From the NCBI GenBank assembly GCA_964353455.1, contig CAYGWP010000421.1, positions 1 through 6,891 on the forward strand: 6,891 bases of DNA, given 5' to 3'. A program made the position numbers and the translations under genes. The notes below the pieces were generated by a model. It worked only from the letters and a program-made list of their open reading frames with translations, made no database searches and had not been told where the DNA came from. The stretch comes from CAYGWP01 sp964353455. Lineage in GTDB: Bacteria > Planctomycetota > Phycisphaerae > FEN-1346. The stretch's first letter is position 1. Each line of letters begins with the position of its first letter. Below are positions 1 through 6,585 of the stretch, piece by piece.

Positions 1-20
1 GAAATCCGAAATCCGAAATC
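1..20. repeat. Heptanucleotide tandem repeat GAAATCC, about 2.9 copies
   Basis: Two full copies and one six-base partial copy of GAAATCC lie at the extreme left edge. In the frame of the helicase gene they read N-P-K-S-E-I. Read on the other strand the unit is GATTTCG, the same GATTNNG form as the repeat at 6819-6839. Such short repeats are usually intergenic, so the repeat is either inside the helicase gene or marks an interruption or an assembly edge. Confidence 0.7.
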
Positions 21-3000
21 AATGACCTCCTTATTGTCTTCGAACATTTCAGCCTTCCGGCGGCACGCGAAATCCTCATGGAGATCGTCCGCGAAAAGCG
101 CGAAGTCCTCGCCCGCGTGGCCGGGCCCGTAATGGAAAAGAGCGATGATGAGATCCTCCGCGATCTCCAAGAGCAGGTCTCCGAGAGGGTCCTCCTGGTT
201 CTCCGCGCGGCGCTCGAATCGCAGGCCATCCGCGAGGCCGCGCGCACGCTTGGCAAATGGTCGGGCACGTCGGGCGATACGCTTGAGGAGATGCGCGCTG
301 CGACCGTCGAGGGTCTCAACCGGCTCCAGGGGGCACGCAACGCCGCCCATGCCGCCGGTATCGCCGAGCGTATCATCAAGGGCATCAACGCCCGGCCGCG
401 CAGCGCCAAGGCATGGCCATCGCAGGATGCCTTTGATGCCGTCAAGGCGGCGCTCGTCGCCGTGCGTGAGGCACTCAAGGACGCCACGGGTGAAGTTGTC
501 CCGTTCGACCCCGAAACCGACCGGCGGCACCTGGCCTTGGCGCGGGCGCTTTTCCGCACCGCCGAGCGGACAATCGCGGCATACGAAGCGGCCAAGCGCG
601 ACCGCTCCGCCCTCGACTTCGAGGACCTCCAGATCCGCGCACGCGACCTCCTCAAGAACGAAGACCGCATCCGCCAGGAGTGCCGCAGACGATTCCGCGC
701 CATCCTCGTCGATGAACTCCAGGACACTAACCTCCTCCAGTTCGAAATCGTTGACCTGCTCGTGTCCGGCGATGCCGCCCGCGGACGCGAACCGCTGCGG
801 CCGGGGGCGCTCTTCGGCGTCGGCGACCCCAAGCAGTCCATCTACCGGTTCCGGGGGGCCGAGTTCGAGGTCTTCCAGCGGGCCCTTGACCGCGTGGGCG
901 ATGCCGGCCGAAGGGAATTGGCCGAGAGTTTCCGACTCCACCCTGGCACTGCCGCACTCGTCAACCACCTCTTCCCGCCGCTGATGGGCGACCTCTACGA
1001 ACCCGTCGAGGGCAGGCATCACCAGGCGAACGAGATCGTCGCCGAAATCCAATACGTCCTCGCAACGAAGGACCAGCCCGACGGCTTCCGGTCTGATGAG
1101 GGACACGAGGCCGAGGCCAACCGTCTGGCCGCGCGAATCCGCCGTCTCGTCCAGTCTCGCACCGTCACGGTCTGGGACGATAAGGCCGGTTCCGGGCCTG
1201 TCACGGCGAAGCCAGGCGGAGCCGGGCGCCCCGCCACGTACGGCGACATCGCCATCCTCTTCAGACGCATGTCGAACCTCCACCTCTACGAGCAGGCCCT
1301 GGAGCACGCCGGCGTGCCGTATTACGTCGTCGCCGGGCGCGGCTTCTACAAGCAACAGGAGGTCCTGGACGCGATTAACCTGCTGCGGGTCCTCGATGAC
1401 CCGTCGGACGACCTCTCTCTGGCAGGCGTGCTGCGGTCGCCGTTCTTCGCCGTCAGCGATGAGGGCCTCGTACACGCGAGCCGCATGGGCGGGTCCCTGT
1501 TCCGCTCGCTCCGCGCGGCGGCCGATGCCGACACAAGCGCCGAAGAGGACCGGCGGGGCCTCCGCCGCGCGGCCGACCTCCTCCCCTGCTGGGCCGACGC
1601 CAAGGACCGCATGGGCCTTGCCGCCCTCGTGGACCACATCATTTTCGAATCGGGTTACGCCGCGGCCAACGTCGGCCGGTTCGGCGGCGAACGGGCCTAT
1701 GCCAACCTGCGACAGATGGTGGAACTGGCCCGCCGATTCCAGCGCGACGGCATCGTTTCACTCGGCGACTACATCGACTACGTCACCGACTTCATGAAAA
1801 GCGAGATGCGCGAGGAGCAGGCCCCCGTCGAGGTCCCCGGCAGCGATACCGTCCGCCTCATGACCATCCATAAGGCCAAGGGGCTGGAGTTCCCGGTCGT
1901 GGTCATTCCGGACATGGGCTACGTGCCACAAGGTCCCCGGGTGCCCTACTACGTTCATCCCGTGACGGGCCTTGCGGTGAAGATGCGGGATAAGGATGGT
2001 GAGGGCCGGACCTCGAGCGCACTGGCCCTGGCGCGGGGGGATGCCGAGGCTGCCGAGCGGTCCGAGTCCTGCCGCGTTCTTTACGTCGCCATCACGCGCG
2101 CAAAAGATTTCTTGCTTTTCGCCTCCCACATGGGCTATAAATCCAGGGGATCTGATTCCTGGTTCAGTACTTTGCTCGCCGGTTTGGGGGCTGACGTTAA
2201 GCCAGGCGTGCCTCGGCGTAGCGCAGCGGAGACGGGCGAGCAGACGATATGCCTTCCCGACGGCAAGCGCATCATGCTAAGCGCACGACCGCCGGAGGGC
2301 GTAGCGGCTAAGCGAGGCGCGCGGCGGGTCGGGCCGCGGGACCTCTTCCGGGCCGGCCGCGCTTCATGGGATGAGATTCACGAGCGCGGCCAGCGAGCCG
2401 CAAGGCGACCCGTGGCGGAGACACTTGCGCAGGTCCGCCCCGTCGCCCTGCCTTCGCGGCCGCCGCTGCGGATTACCGCCACCGCGATGGCGACGTACCA
2501 GCGGTGCCCGGCGCTGTATCGATGGACCGAGGTCCTCGGCATTGAGGACCCCGAGCCGAGCACTGTGCCCGAGCAGACGCTTTCGCCCCGCGCATGGGGC
2601 GTGGCGAGTCACAGGGCGATGGAACTGGCGCGGTCGCCGGATGCCGCCGCGATTGCGGCCGCCGTGGATGGGGCAATTCGAGAAACAGCCGTCCGGCCAG
2701 GGCCGCAGGCCGATGAACTGCGGCGGCGCCTCGCCGAATCGGTTCGGGCTTTCTGGAAGGGGGCGATTGGTCAGCGAGTGGCCGCGGCACGCCAGGCATG
2801 GCGTGAAGTGCCATTCGTGCTCAGTCTTGCGGGCACGGAAATCCGCGGCACGATCGACCTCATTCTGGAATCGGCCGCAGGACAGTGGGAGGTGGTGGAC
2901 TATAAGTCCTCTTCCCCCGCGCCGAAGGCGGCCGAAGCAGCGGCCGCGGAGTACGGCCTTCAGTTGGGCCTGTACGCCGTGGCATTGGGTCGCCGCGGCG

Positions 3001-3206
3001 GCCGGCCCATAGACCGATGGTCGGTGCATTTTCTCGGCTCCGACGTAACGGTCGAGCGCCCCGTCGGACCGTCCGACGCGGCGCAGATCGAAGCAGCGGC
3101 ACGCGAAGTCCTTGCCGGCATTGCCGCCGCTCGCTTCGACCGAAGCGATGCTGGAGCCTGTGCCCGCTGTCGCTTCGGGCGTGTGTGCAACCCAGGTTCG
3201 CCGTAG
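3..3206 (+). CDS. UvrD/AddA-like ATP-dependent helicase-nuclease, 5'-partial
   Basis: Superfamily 1 helicase joined to a RecB-family nuclease, expected to unwind and trim DNA ends for recombination. Counting from the ATG at 78, visible helicase parts are DFEDLQ (180-185), motif II DELQDT (212-217, Leu where Phe or Tyr is usual), motif III VGDPKQSIYRFRGA (248-261), SFRLHP (284-289), AILFRR (392-397), motif V TIHKAKGLEF (596-605) and motif VI VLYVAITRAK (667-676). The nuclease has H845/E849, D927, the D941-Y-K943 triad end and Q962-L-G-L-Y966. Cys810 plus Cys1028, Cys1031 and Cys1037 (CxxCx5C) match the AddB-type Fe-S arrangement. Walker A and motif Ia are absent. The frame stays open to the left edge and still reads like protein (NDLLIVFEHFSLPAREIL), so the true start is probably outside the window, with an estimated 150 or more residues missing. 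The ATG at 78 has no clear ribosome binding site. Could be annotated AddA, RecB-like or AdnA/B-like. Confidence 0.93.
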   Translation, partial: NPKSEINDLLIVFEHFSLPAAREILMEIVREKREVLARVAGPVMEKSDDEILRDLQEQVSERVLLVLRAALESQAIREAARTLGKWSGTSGDTLEEMRAATVEGLNRLQGARNAAHAAGIAERIIKGINARPRSAKAWPSQDAFDAVKAALVAVREALKDATGEVVPFDPETDRRHLALARALFRTAERTIAAYEAAKRDRSALDFEDLQIRARDLLKNEDRIRQECRRRFRAILVDELQDTNLLQFEIVDLLVSGDAARGREPLRPGALFGVGDPKQSIYRFRGAEFEVFQRALDRVGDAGRRELAESFRLHPGTAALVNHLFPPLMGDLYEPVEGRHHQANEIVAEIQYVLATKDQPDGFRSDEGHEAEANRLAARIRRLVQSRTVTVWDDKAGSGPVTAKPGGAGRPATYGDIAILFRRMSNLHLYEQALEHAGVPYYVVAGRGFYKQQEVLDAINLLRVLDDPSDDLSLAGVLRSPFFAVSDEGLVHASRMGGSLFRSLRAAADADTSAEEDRRGLRRAADLLPCWADAKDRMGLAALVDHIIFESGYAAANVGRFGGERAYANLRQMVELARRFQRDGIVSLGDYIDYVTDFMKSEMREEQAPVEVPGSDTVRLMTIHKAKGLEFPVVVIPDMGYVPQGPRVPYYVHPVTGLAVKMRDKDGEGRTSSALALARGDAEAAERSESCRVLYVAITRAKDFLLFASHMGYKSRGSDSWFSTLLAGLGADVKPGVPRRSAAETGEQTICLPDGKRIMLSARPPEGVAAKRGARRVGPRDLFRAGRASWDEIHERGQRAARRPVAETLAQVRPVALPSRPPLRITATAMATYQRCPALYRWTEVLGIEDPEPSTVPEQTLSPRAWGVASHRAMELARSPDAAAIAAAVDGAIRETAVRPGPQADELRRRLAESVRAFWKGAIGQRVAAARQAWREVPFVLSLAGTEIRGTIDLILESAAGQWEVVDYKSSSPAPKAAEAAAAEYGLQLGLYAVALGRRGGRPIDRWSVHFLGSDVTVERPVGPSDAAQIEAAAREVLAGIAAARFDRSDAGACARCRFGRVCNPGSP

Positions 3207-3239
3207 CGAACCACAACGCCCAGGAAGGGGGGATGCACC

Positions 3240-3758
3240 ATGACGTACGACTTCGGCGTGCTCCGCGAACTCCGCAAGCGAAAAAACCTCACCATCAACA
3301 AACTCAGCGCCCTCTGCGGAGTCAGTTACGTGGCCCTGTCCAAACTCGAACGGAACCACGGAAACCCCGAACTCAAGACCCTCGAACGCATCGCCAAGTC
3401 CATGGGCATCTCCGTCCATCATCTTCTGGCCATGGCGGCGCGCCAGCAGCCGATCCTGTCCTCGGAGAAGACCTGCAAGATCCTCGGCAAGGCCCTCTGC
3501 CGATACGTGGACCTTGACGGCACCCGCGTGTTCCTGGTCCGCGCCCCCAAGGGGGCCTGCGGCGATGCACCGGAGTTCCACAACGACGATTCCGAGCGGT
3601 GCTTCGTCCTCGACGGGCAGGTCAAGGTCACCGTCAGGGGAGATGAGTACCTCCTGAAGCCCGGCGACGGTCTGGTCTGGGATTCGGTCCTGGACCACAA
3701 GTACGATGTGCTCGAACCGGCCACGTTTGTCGCGGTTCTGTCGCCCAAGCGGTTGTAG
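3240..3758 (+). CDS. XRE-family transcriptional regulator with C-terminal cupin domain
   Basis: A 172-residue cytoplasmic DNA-binding regulator. Residues 8-64 are a lambda-repressor-type helix-turn-helix (LRELRKRKNLTINKLSALCG onward, then SKLERN and TLERIAKSMGI). Residues 96-170 are a small cupin barrel with FHNDDSE (113-119), FVLDG (122-126), PGD (141-143) and DH (152-153). The usual HxHxxxxE ligand set of cupin motif 1 is reduced to H114 and E119, with Asp at 116 where the second His is expected; H153 remains in motif 2. Metal binding is therefore uncertain, and the pocket may sense a small ligand instead. The start is fixed by a strong Shine-Dalgarno, AGGAAGGGGGG at 3222-3232, seven bases before the ATG. 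It lies 33 bases after the helicase gene on the same strand and may be co-transcribed. Proteins of this build often control amino-acid, sugar or stress genes, but the target is unknown here. Confidence 0.92.
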   Translation: MTYDFGVLRELRKRKNLTINKLSALCGVSYVALSKLERNHGNPELKTLERIAKSMGISVHHLLAMAARQQPILSSEKTCKILGKALCRYVDLDGTRVFLVRAPKGACGDAPEFHNDDSERCFVLDGQVKVTVRGDEYLLKPGDGLVWDSVLDHKYDVLEPATFVAVLSPKRL

Positions 3759-3798
3759 GCGCAGCCGCACGGGCAAGCATCTCCGTCTCCCACGCCGC

Positions 3799-4818
3799 TC
3801 ACGGCCGAAGGGCCGGCAGCGGATAGACCGCCAGTTTCTTCCCGCCGAACAGGCGCACGCATGCCGTGTCGCCGTCCTCGCCGCCGGGGAATACGCCGCG
3901 GTACTGACTGCTGGCCAGCAGTTTCTCCTGCGCCCGCCGGCCCACTTCGTCCCCCGCCAGCGGGACCCACACCGCCTCCACTTCCTTAGGCGACAGCCGC
4001 ATCAGGTGATACGCCAGCGGCCACACGCTCACGCTCGGCGATGACAGGTACGCGATCCGCCCTGCCACCCGGCCCTCGGCGAAATGTGCAGCCCCAGACA
4101 ACACCGCCAGCACGTTCGGATGCCGGTCAAGGACCTGCCGCACCGCCGCGGCGTTATCCACCAGCCGATCCCGCCACGCCGAACCCTCGTCCAGCGGGTG
4201 CAGCGGCATCAACCCGTGATACCCCGCCACGATCACCGCCTTGTCGCCCGCCGCCGAAAGCGTCCGCTCAAGCCACTCCAGTTGCCGCGCATCCACATGA
4301 CCCCCCTCGCGGCCCGCCTCGACCGTATCCAGGCCCACCAGCATCATGCCGGGCAGAATCTCGTGGCTCCAGTACCCATCGGCCCCCGAGAACCCGTGGC
4401 CCTGAAACGCCCAGATGATGCTCGTCCGGCTCATGCCCCCGGATGAACCAGTCGCCCCCTTCTCCGCCACGCCAGGGCCGTCGGTCGCCCCGAGAACCGC
4501 GTAATACGGAACGCGCAGATCCGATAGAATCGCGTGGAACCGGTCGATGCTCAGGCCGTCGGCACGGGCCAGCAGGTCGCCTGCCAGGACCACGAAGTCG
4601 AGGTCCTTCTTCGCGTTGAGCCCCGCCACCGCTTTCCGCAGCAGCACCTCGGAATCCTCCACCACTGCGGCTTCGACCTTCGACCCCGGCTCCGCCGCGT
4701 AGTAAATCCCCGCCAGCACGGCGAAGGTAACACGGTCGCGCGGCACACTGGGCGTGCCGCAACCCGTTGCCATCACCACCGCCAGCCCGAGAACGACCCA
4801 AACGGCCTTGCCGGACAT
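3799..4818 (-). CDS. Lipoprotein with degenerate calcineurin-like metallophosphoesterase domain
   Basis: 339 residues. The N-terminus is a lipoprotein signal: K4, a hydrophobic stretch (5-17) and lipobox A-T-G-C20, so the protein is probably exported and lipid-anchored. The rest follows the Icc/CpdA metallophosphoesterase plan: FAVLAGIYY (32-40, motif I), VVLAGDLL (76-83, motif II), YAVLGATD (106-113, motif III), an HVDARQLEWLERTL block (174-187), AGYHGLMPLHP (198-208) and VLSGAAHF (239-246). Against the family consensus DxH, GD, GNHD, H and GHxH, the protein keeps D81, H201/H207 and H245. It has G37 and Y39 for DxH, A111-T112 for N-H, and A243 for the first His of GHxH. It is therefore probably catalytically inactive or altered, a binding or sensing protein. 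GGAG seven bases before the ATG supports the start. It is the last gene after the sigma/anti-sigma pair, 85 bases downstream, and converges on the XRE-cupin gene. Confidence 0.85.
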   Translation of the reverse strand: MSGKAVWVVLGLAVVMATGCGTPSVPRDRVTFAVLAGIYYAAEPGSKVEAAVVEDSEVLLRKAVAGLNAKKDLDFVVLAGDLLARADGLSIDRFHAILSDLRVPYYAVLGATDGPGVAEKGATGSSGGMSRTSIIWAFQGHGFSGADGYWSHEILPGMMLVGLDTVEAGREGGHVDARQLEWLERTLSAAGDKAVIVAGYHGLMPLHPLDEGSAWRDRLVDNAAAVRQVLDRHPNVLAVLSGAAHFAEGRVAGRIAYLSSPSVSVWPLAYHLMRLSPKEVEAVWVPLAGDEVGRRAQEKLLASSQYRGVFPGGEDGDTACVRLFGGKKLAVYPLPALRP

Positions 4819-4841
4819 CCGCAGTCTCCATCTAGTGAAGA

Positions 4842-4864
4842 AGCCGCGGCATTATACCGCGGCT
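4842..4864. promoter_or_regulatory. Perfect inverted repeat (operator-like), 8-bp arms
   Basis: AGCCGCGG (4842-4849) and CCGCGGCT (4857-4864) are perfect inverted copies separated by seven bases, CATTATA. On the minus strand the loop contains TATAAT, the proposed -10 box of the lipoprotein gene. No T-run follows in either direction, so a rho-independent terminator is unlikely. A repressor site or an RNA hairpin ahead of the lipoprotein gene is more plausible. Confidence 0.6.
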
Positions 4865-4878
4865 ATCGGTGCAAACAA
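4851..4878 (-). promoter_or_regulatory. Possible housekeeping-type promoter of the lipoprotein gene
   Basis: On the minus strand TTGTTT (4878-4873) is followed after 16 bases by a perfect TATAAT (4856-4851), 32 bases before the lipoprotein ATG at 4818. The spacing fits a sigma-70-like promoter; the -35 matches TTGACA only at TTG. The site lies in the 85-base gap after the anti-sigma gene, so the lipoprotein gene could be expressed apart from the sigma operon. This is sequence-pattern evidence only. Confidence 0.45.
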
Positions 4879-4903
4879 CCGATTGTTGACCCCCGCGAAC
4901 GCC

Positions 4904-5599
4904 TCATCCGCCCGGCGCAAGGGCTTCCCTGAGCCGCGTGGCCCGCTGGAGCGCCTCCCCGACGCTCAACCGCTCATGCATGTCCGAGGAAATCGGCCCG
5001 CCACTGGCCAGCAGCGTGAACGTCTCTTCCAGGTAAGCCAGGTCCTCCGCCGCAGACGGCGTCGCCGCGGCGACCCGCGCCTCGGCCAGCCGCGCAGAAA
5101 GACCCAACTCCCTCGCCTCGTCGCGGGCACGGGCCAGCCGACCGCCATCCGCCGCCGAATCCACGCTCACCAGACGCACCAGCACACGCTCCGCATCCGC
5201 AAGCACAGGCGCCGTCCGATGCGCCCAACTGTGGGCCGATAGGTAATCCATCCCGAACATCGCCATCACCAGCAGCGATGCCGCCACCGACACCGCCGCC
5301 GCCATCCGACCCCAAATCACACGCTCCCCCAGCAGCCCGCGCCGGGCCGAAGCCACACGGGCACGCACGAACGCGCCGCGCCGCTGAAGTTCCCTCACCA
5401 CGCGCGCCGCAATGTCGGGCGTCCCGGGCGCCGACGCTCGGAATTTGCGGATCACGTTATCCACGCCCTGCATCTCCTCAAGAAGCCGCGCGCAATCCGG
5501 ACACTCCGCCACGTGCCGCCGGACCTTATCCTCAAGCGGCCAAGACAGGTCGCCGTCCAGAAGCCGGTTGAGCGTCTTTCCGGTTACGCACCTGCTCAT
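4904..5599 (-). CDS. Anti-sigma factor with zinc-binding ZAS/zf-HC2 domain and one membrane segment
   Basis: 231 residues. The N-terminal 40 residues carry the zinc-binding anti-sigma pattern: H29-x3-C33-x2-C36 (HVAECPDC), with Cys4 25 residues upstream, as in RsrA/ChrR-type domains. This part should bind and silence the neighbouring ECF sigma factor in the cytoplasm. Residues 96-117 form one hydrophobic membrane segment (WGRMAAAVSVAASLLVMAMFG). The remaining 110 or so residues are expected outside the cytoplasmic membrane. They are charged, Ala/Arg/Glu-rich and helical in character, and I do not recognise a sensor domain. The gene starts 35 bases after the sigma gene stops, with a GGGGGA ribosome binding site (5603-5608) three bases before the ATG. 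The signal that triggers release and the protease involved, if any, cannot be read from the sequence. Confidence 0.9.
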   Translation of the reverse strand: MSRCVTGKTLNRLLDGDLSWPLEDKVRRHVAECPDCARLLEEMQGVDNVIRKFRASAPGTPDIAARVVRELQRRGAFVRARVASARRGLLGERVIWGRMAAAVSVAASLLVMAMFGMDYLSAHSWAHRTAPVLADAERVLVRLVSVDSAADGGRLARARDEARELGLSARLAEARVAAATPSAAEDLAYLEETFTLLASGGPISSDMHERLSVGEALQRATRLREALAPGG

Positions 5600-5634
5600 C
5601 GCGCTTCCCCCGCTGCAATTCGGAAACCGGCGTG

Positions 5635-6309
5635 CTAGGGCGCTTCGCCATTCTGCGGCGGCCGATACATCCGCGCCAGGTAGTCCGCCGCATTCTTCTG
5701 CCTCAGAATCTCGTGCAGTTCCCGCCTCGCACGGAACAGCCGGCTGCGCACCGCGTGGACCGACATCCCCAGCAGGTCCGCCACCTCTTCGTAACTCATT
5801 TCCTCCTGCGTCCTGAGGAGCAGCACGCTGCGCAGTTTCGCCGGCAATTCCCCCAACGCCGACTGCACAATGTCCATCGCCTCCGCCGTCTCCATCCGGC
5901 TCGACGGCTTCACCACGTACCGCGCCACCGGGTGCTCGCGCAGGACCCTCATCCGACGCTTGCGGGCCTCGTCCTTACGCCAGTGGTCGATCACCGCGTT
6001 GGCCGCCACACGACGCAGCCAGCCAGACAGCATCGCCGCAGACTCGATCTCCCCCAAGTGCCGCCACAGACGGATAAACACTTCCTGCGCCACGTCCTCG
6101 GCCGTCGTCGGCCGGCGGACCATCCGCAGGATGAATTCGTGGATCGGCCCCTGGTACTGGCGGACTAACGCACCAAACGCCTGGCTGTCGCCCCCGCGCG
6201 CAGCCTCCAGGAGCCAGGCAGGGCTTTCCTGCGTCTGGATGACGGCGTCGGTCAGGGCCGTAAGCCGCTTGGCCCGGCCGCCCGCGATTACGCCGGCTGC
6301 GCCGCCCAT
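5635..6309 (-). CDS. ECF-type RNA polymerase sigma factor (sigma-70 family, RpoE-like)
   Basis: 224 residues from the chosen ATG. Region 2 spans about 44-113, with AEDVAQEVFIRLWR (70-83) for core polymerase and -10 binding and the GWLRRVAANAVIDHWRK (96-112) recognition helix. Region 4 spans about 148-205 with the helix-turn-helix SYEEVADLLGMSVHAVRSRL (172-191). There is no region 1 or 3, as expected for ECF factors. It should direct polymerase to promoters of an envelope or surface-stress regulon. The ATG at 6309 is preferred over the one at 6342. It has GAGGA seven bases before it, while the upstream start has only a weak purine run and overlaps a likely ECF promoter. About 28 residues before the usual ECF start are Gly/Ala-rich and may be a family-specific extension. 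The anti-sigma gene follows after 35 bases on the same strand. Confidence 0.92.
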   Translation of the reverse strand: MGGAAGVIAGGRAKRLTALTDAVIQTQESPAWLLEAARGGDSQAFGALVRQYQGPIHEFILRMVRRPTTAEDVAQEVFIRLWRHLGEIESAAMLSGWLRRVAANAVIDHWRKDEARKRRMRVLREHPVARYVVKPSSRMETAEAMDIVQSALGELPAKLRSVLLLRTQEEMSYEEVADLLGMSVHAVRSRLFRARRELHEILRQKNAADYLARMYRPPQNGEAP

Positions 6310-6342
6310 GAGGATTTCCTCGTTTCGCCGGTCGCCCTGCAT

Positions 6343-6370
6343 ATTAGACGTTTCCCGACTGCACGCGTTC
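6343..6370 (-). promoter_or_regulatory. Candidate ECF promoter for the sigma/anti-sigma operon
   Basis: On the minus strand GAACGC (6370-6365) is separated by 16 bases from TCTAAT (6348-6343). This resembles the sigma-E-type pattern GAACTT-N16-TCTGA/TCTAA, and ECF genes commonly drive their own transcription. The leader to the ATG at 6309 would be about 27 bases, with the ribosome binding site inside it, which supports that start codon. The -35 has only the GAAC core in common with the known consensus. Confidence 0.45.
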
Positions 6371-6440
6371 GCTGGAAACCGGACCCCATCCCCACACTAT
6401 TATACGAGACGATTCAACCCCGTGCGGCGTGAATCTGGCG

Positions 6441-6488
6441 ACGCACGTAAGTGCCATTTTTGCAAAAACACTTACATCAATTTGGACC
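6441..6488 (+). repeat. Left 48-bp inverted arm with internal palindrome
   Basis: This arm pairs without gaps with 6716-6669. The outer 13 bases, ACGCACGTAAGTG (6441-6453), are perfectly inverted. The inner 20 (6469-6488) match at 18 of 20 positions, while the 15-base centre does not match in inverted orientation. The arm contains its own palindrome, GTAAGTG (6447-6453) facing CACTTAC (6469-6475), with a T5-GC-A5 palindrome between them (6457-6468). Confidence 0.85.
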
Positions 6489-6531
6489 TCCGAAACGGCA
6501 AAAAAACGCATTTTCGGACCCCAAAACGGGC

Positions 6532-6547
6532 CTGGCGCTAGCGCCAG
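6532..6547. promoter_or_regulatory. Perfect 16-bp GC-rich palindrome, operator-like
   Basis: CTGGCGCTAGCGCCAG reads identically on both strands, centred between 6539 and 6540. It lies inside the inverted-arm unit and about 220 bases upstream of the sigma gene. There is no loop and no T-run, so a dimeric protein-binding site is more likely than a terminator. The binding protein is unknown. Confidence 0.6.
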
Positions 6548-6585
6548 AGGGGTTCGACACCTCAAATGTTAAGATGGGCAAGACG

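Noticed and set aside
2364..3776. Long reverse-strand reading frame (470 codons) opposite the end of the helicase gene and the XRE-cupin gene
   Set aside because: It is antisense to two genes with clear conserved motifs and good ribosome binding sites. Its protein has no recognisable motif and is rich in Arg, Gly and Pro, as expected of a GC-rich shadow frame.
3759..3798. Bidirectional terminator between the convergent XRE-cupin and lipoprotein genes
   Set aside because: The 40 bases contain no clear hairpin and no T-run on either strand.
4842..4864. Rho-independent terminator after the anti-sigma gene
   Set aside because: The stem is strong, but no T-run follows in the direction of transcription and the loop is a TATAAT, so a promoter/operator reading fits better.
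6399..6404. TATAAT on the minus strand as a second sigma-operon promoter
   Set aside because: No acceptable -35 lies 16-18 bases upstream; TTGAAT (6417-6412) is only seven bases away. Kept only as a note.
6344..6565. Reverse-strand frame of 73 codons upstream of the sigma gene
   Set aside because: It runs through the left inverted arm and the 16-bp palindrome, overlaps the candidate sigma promoter and does not resemble a protein family.
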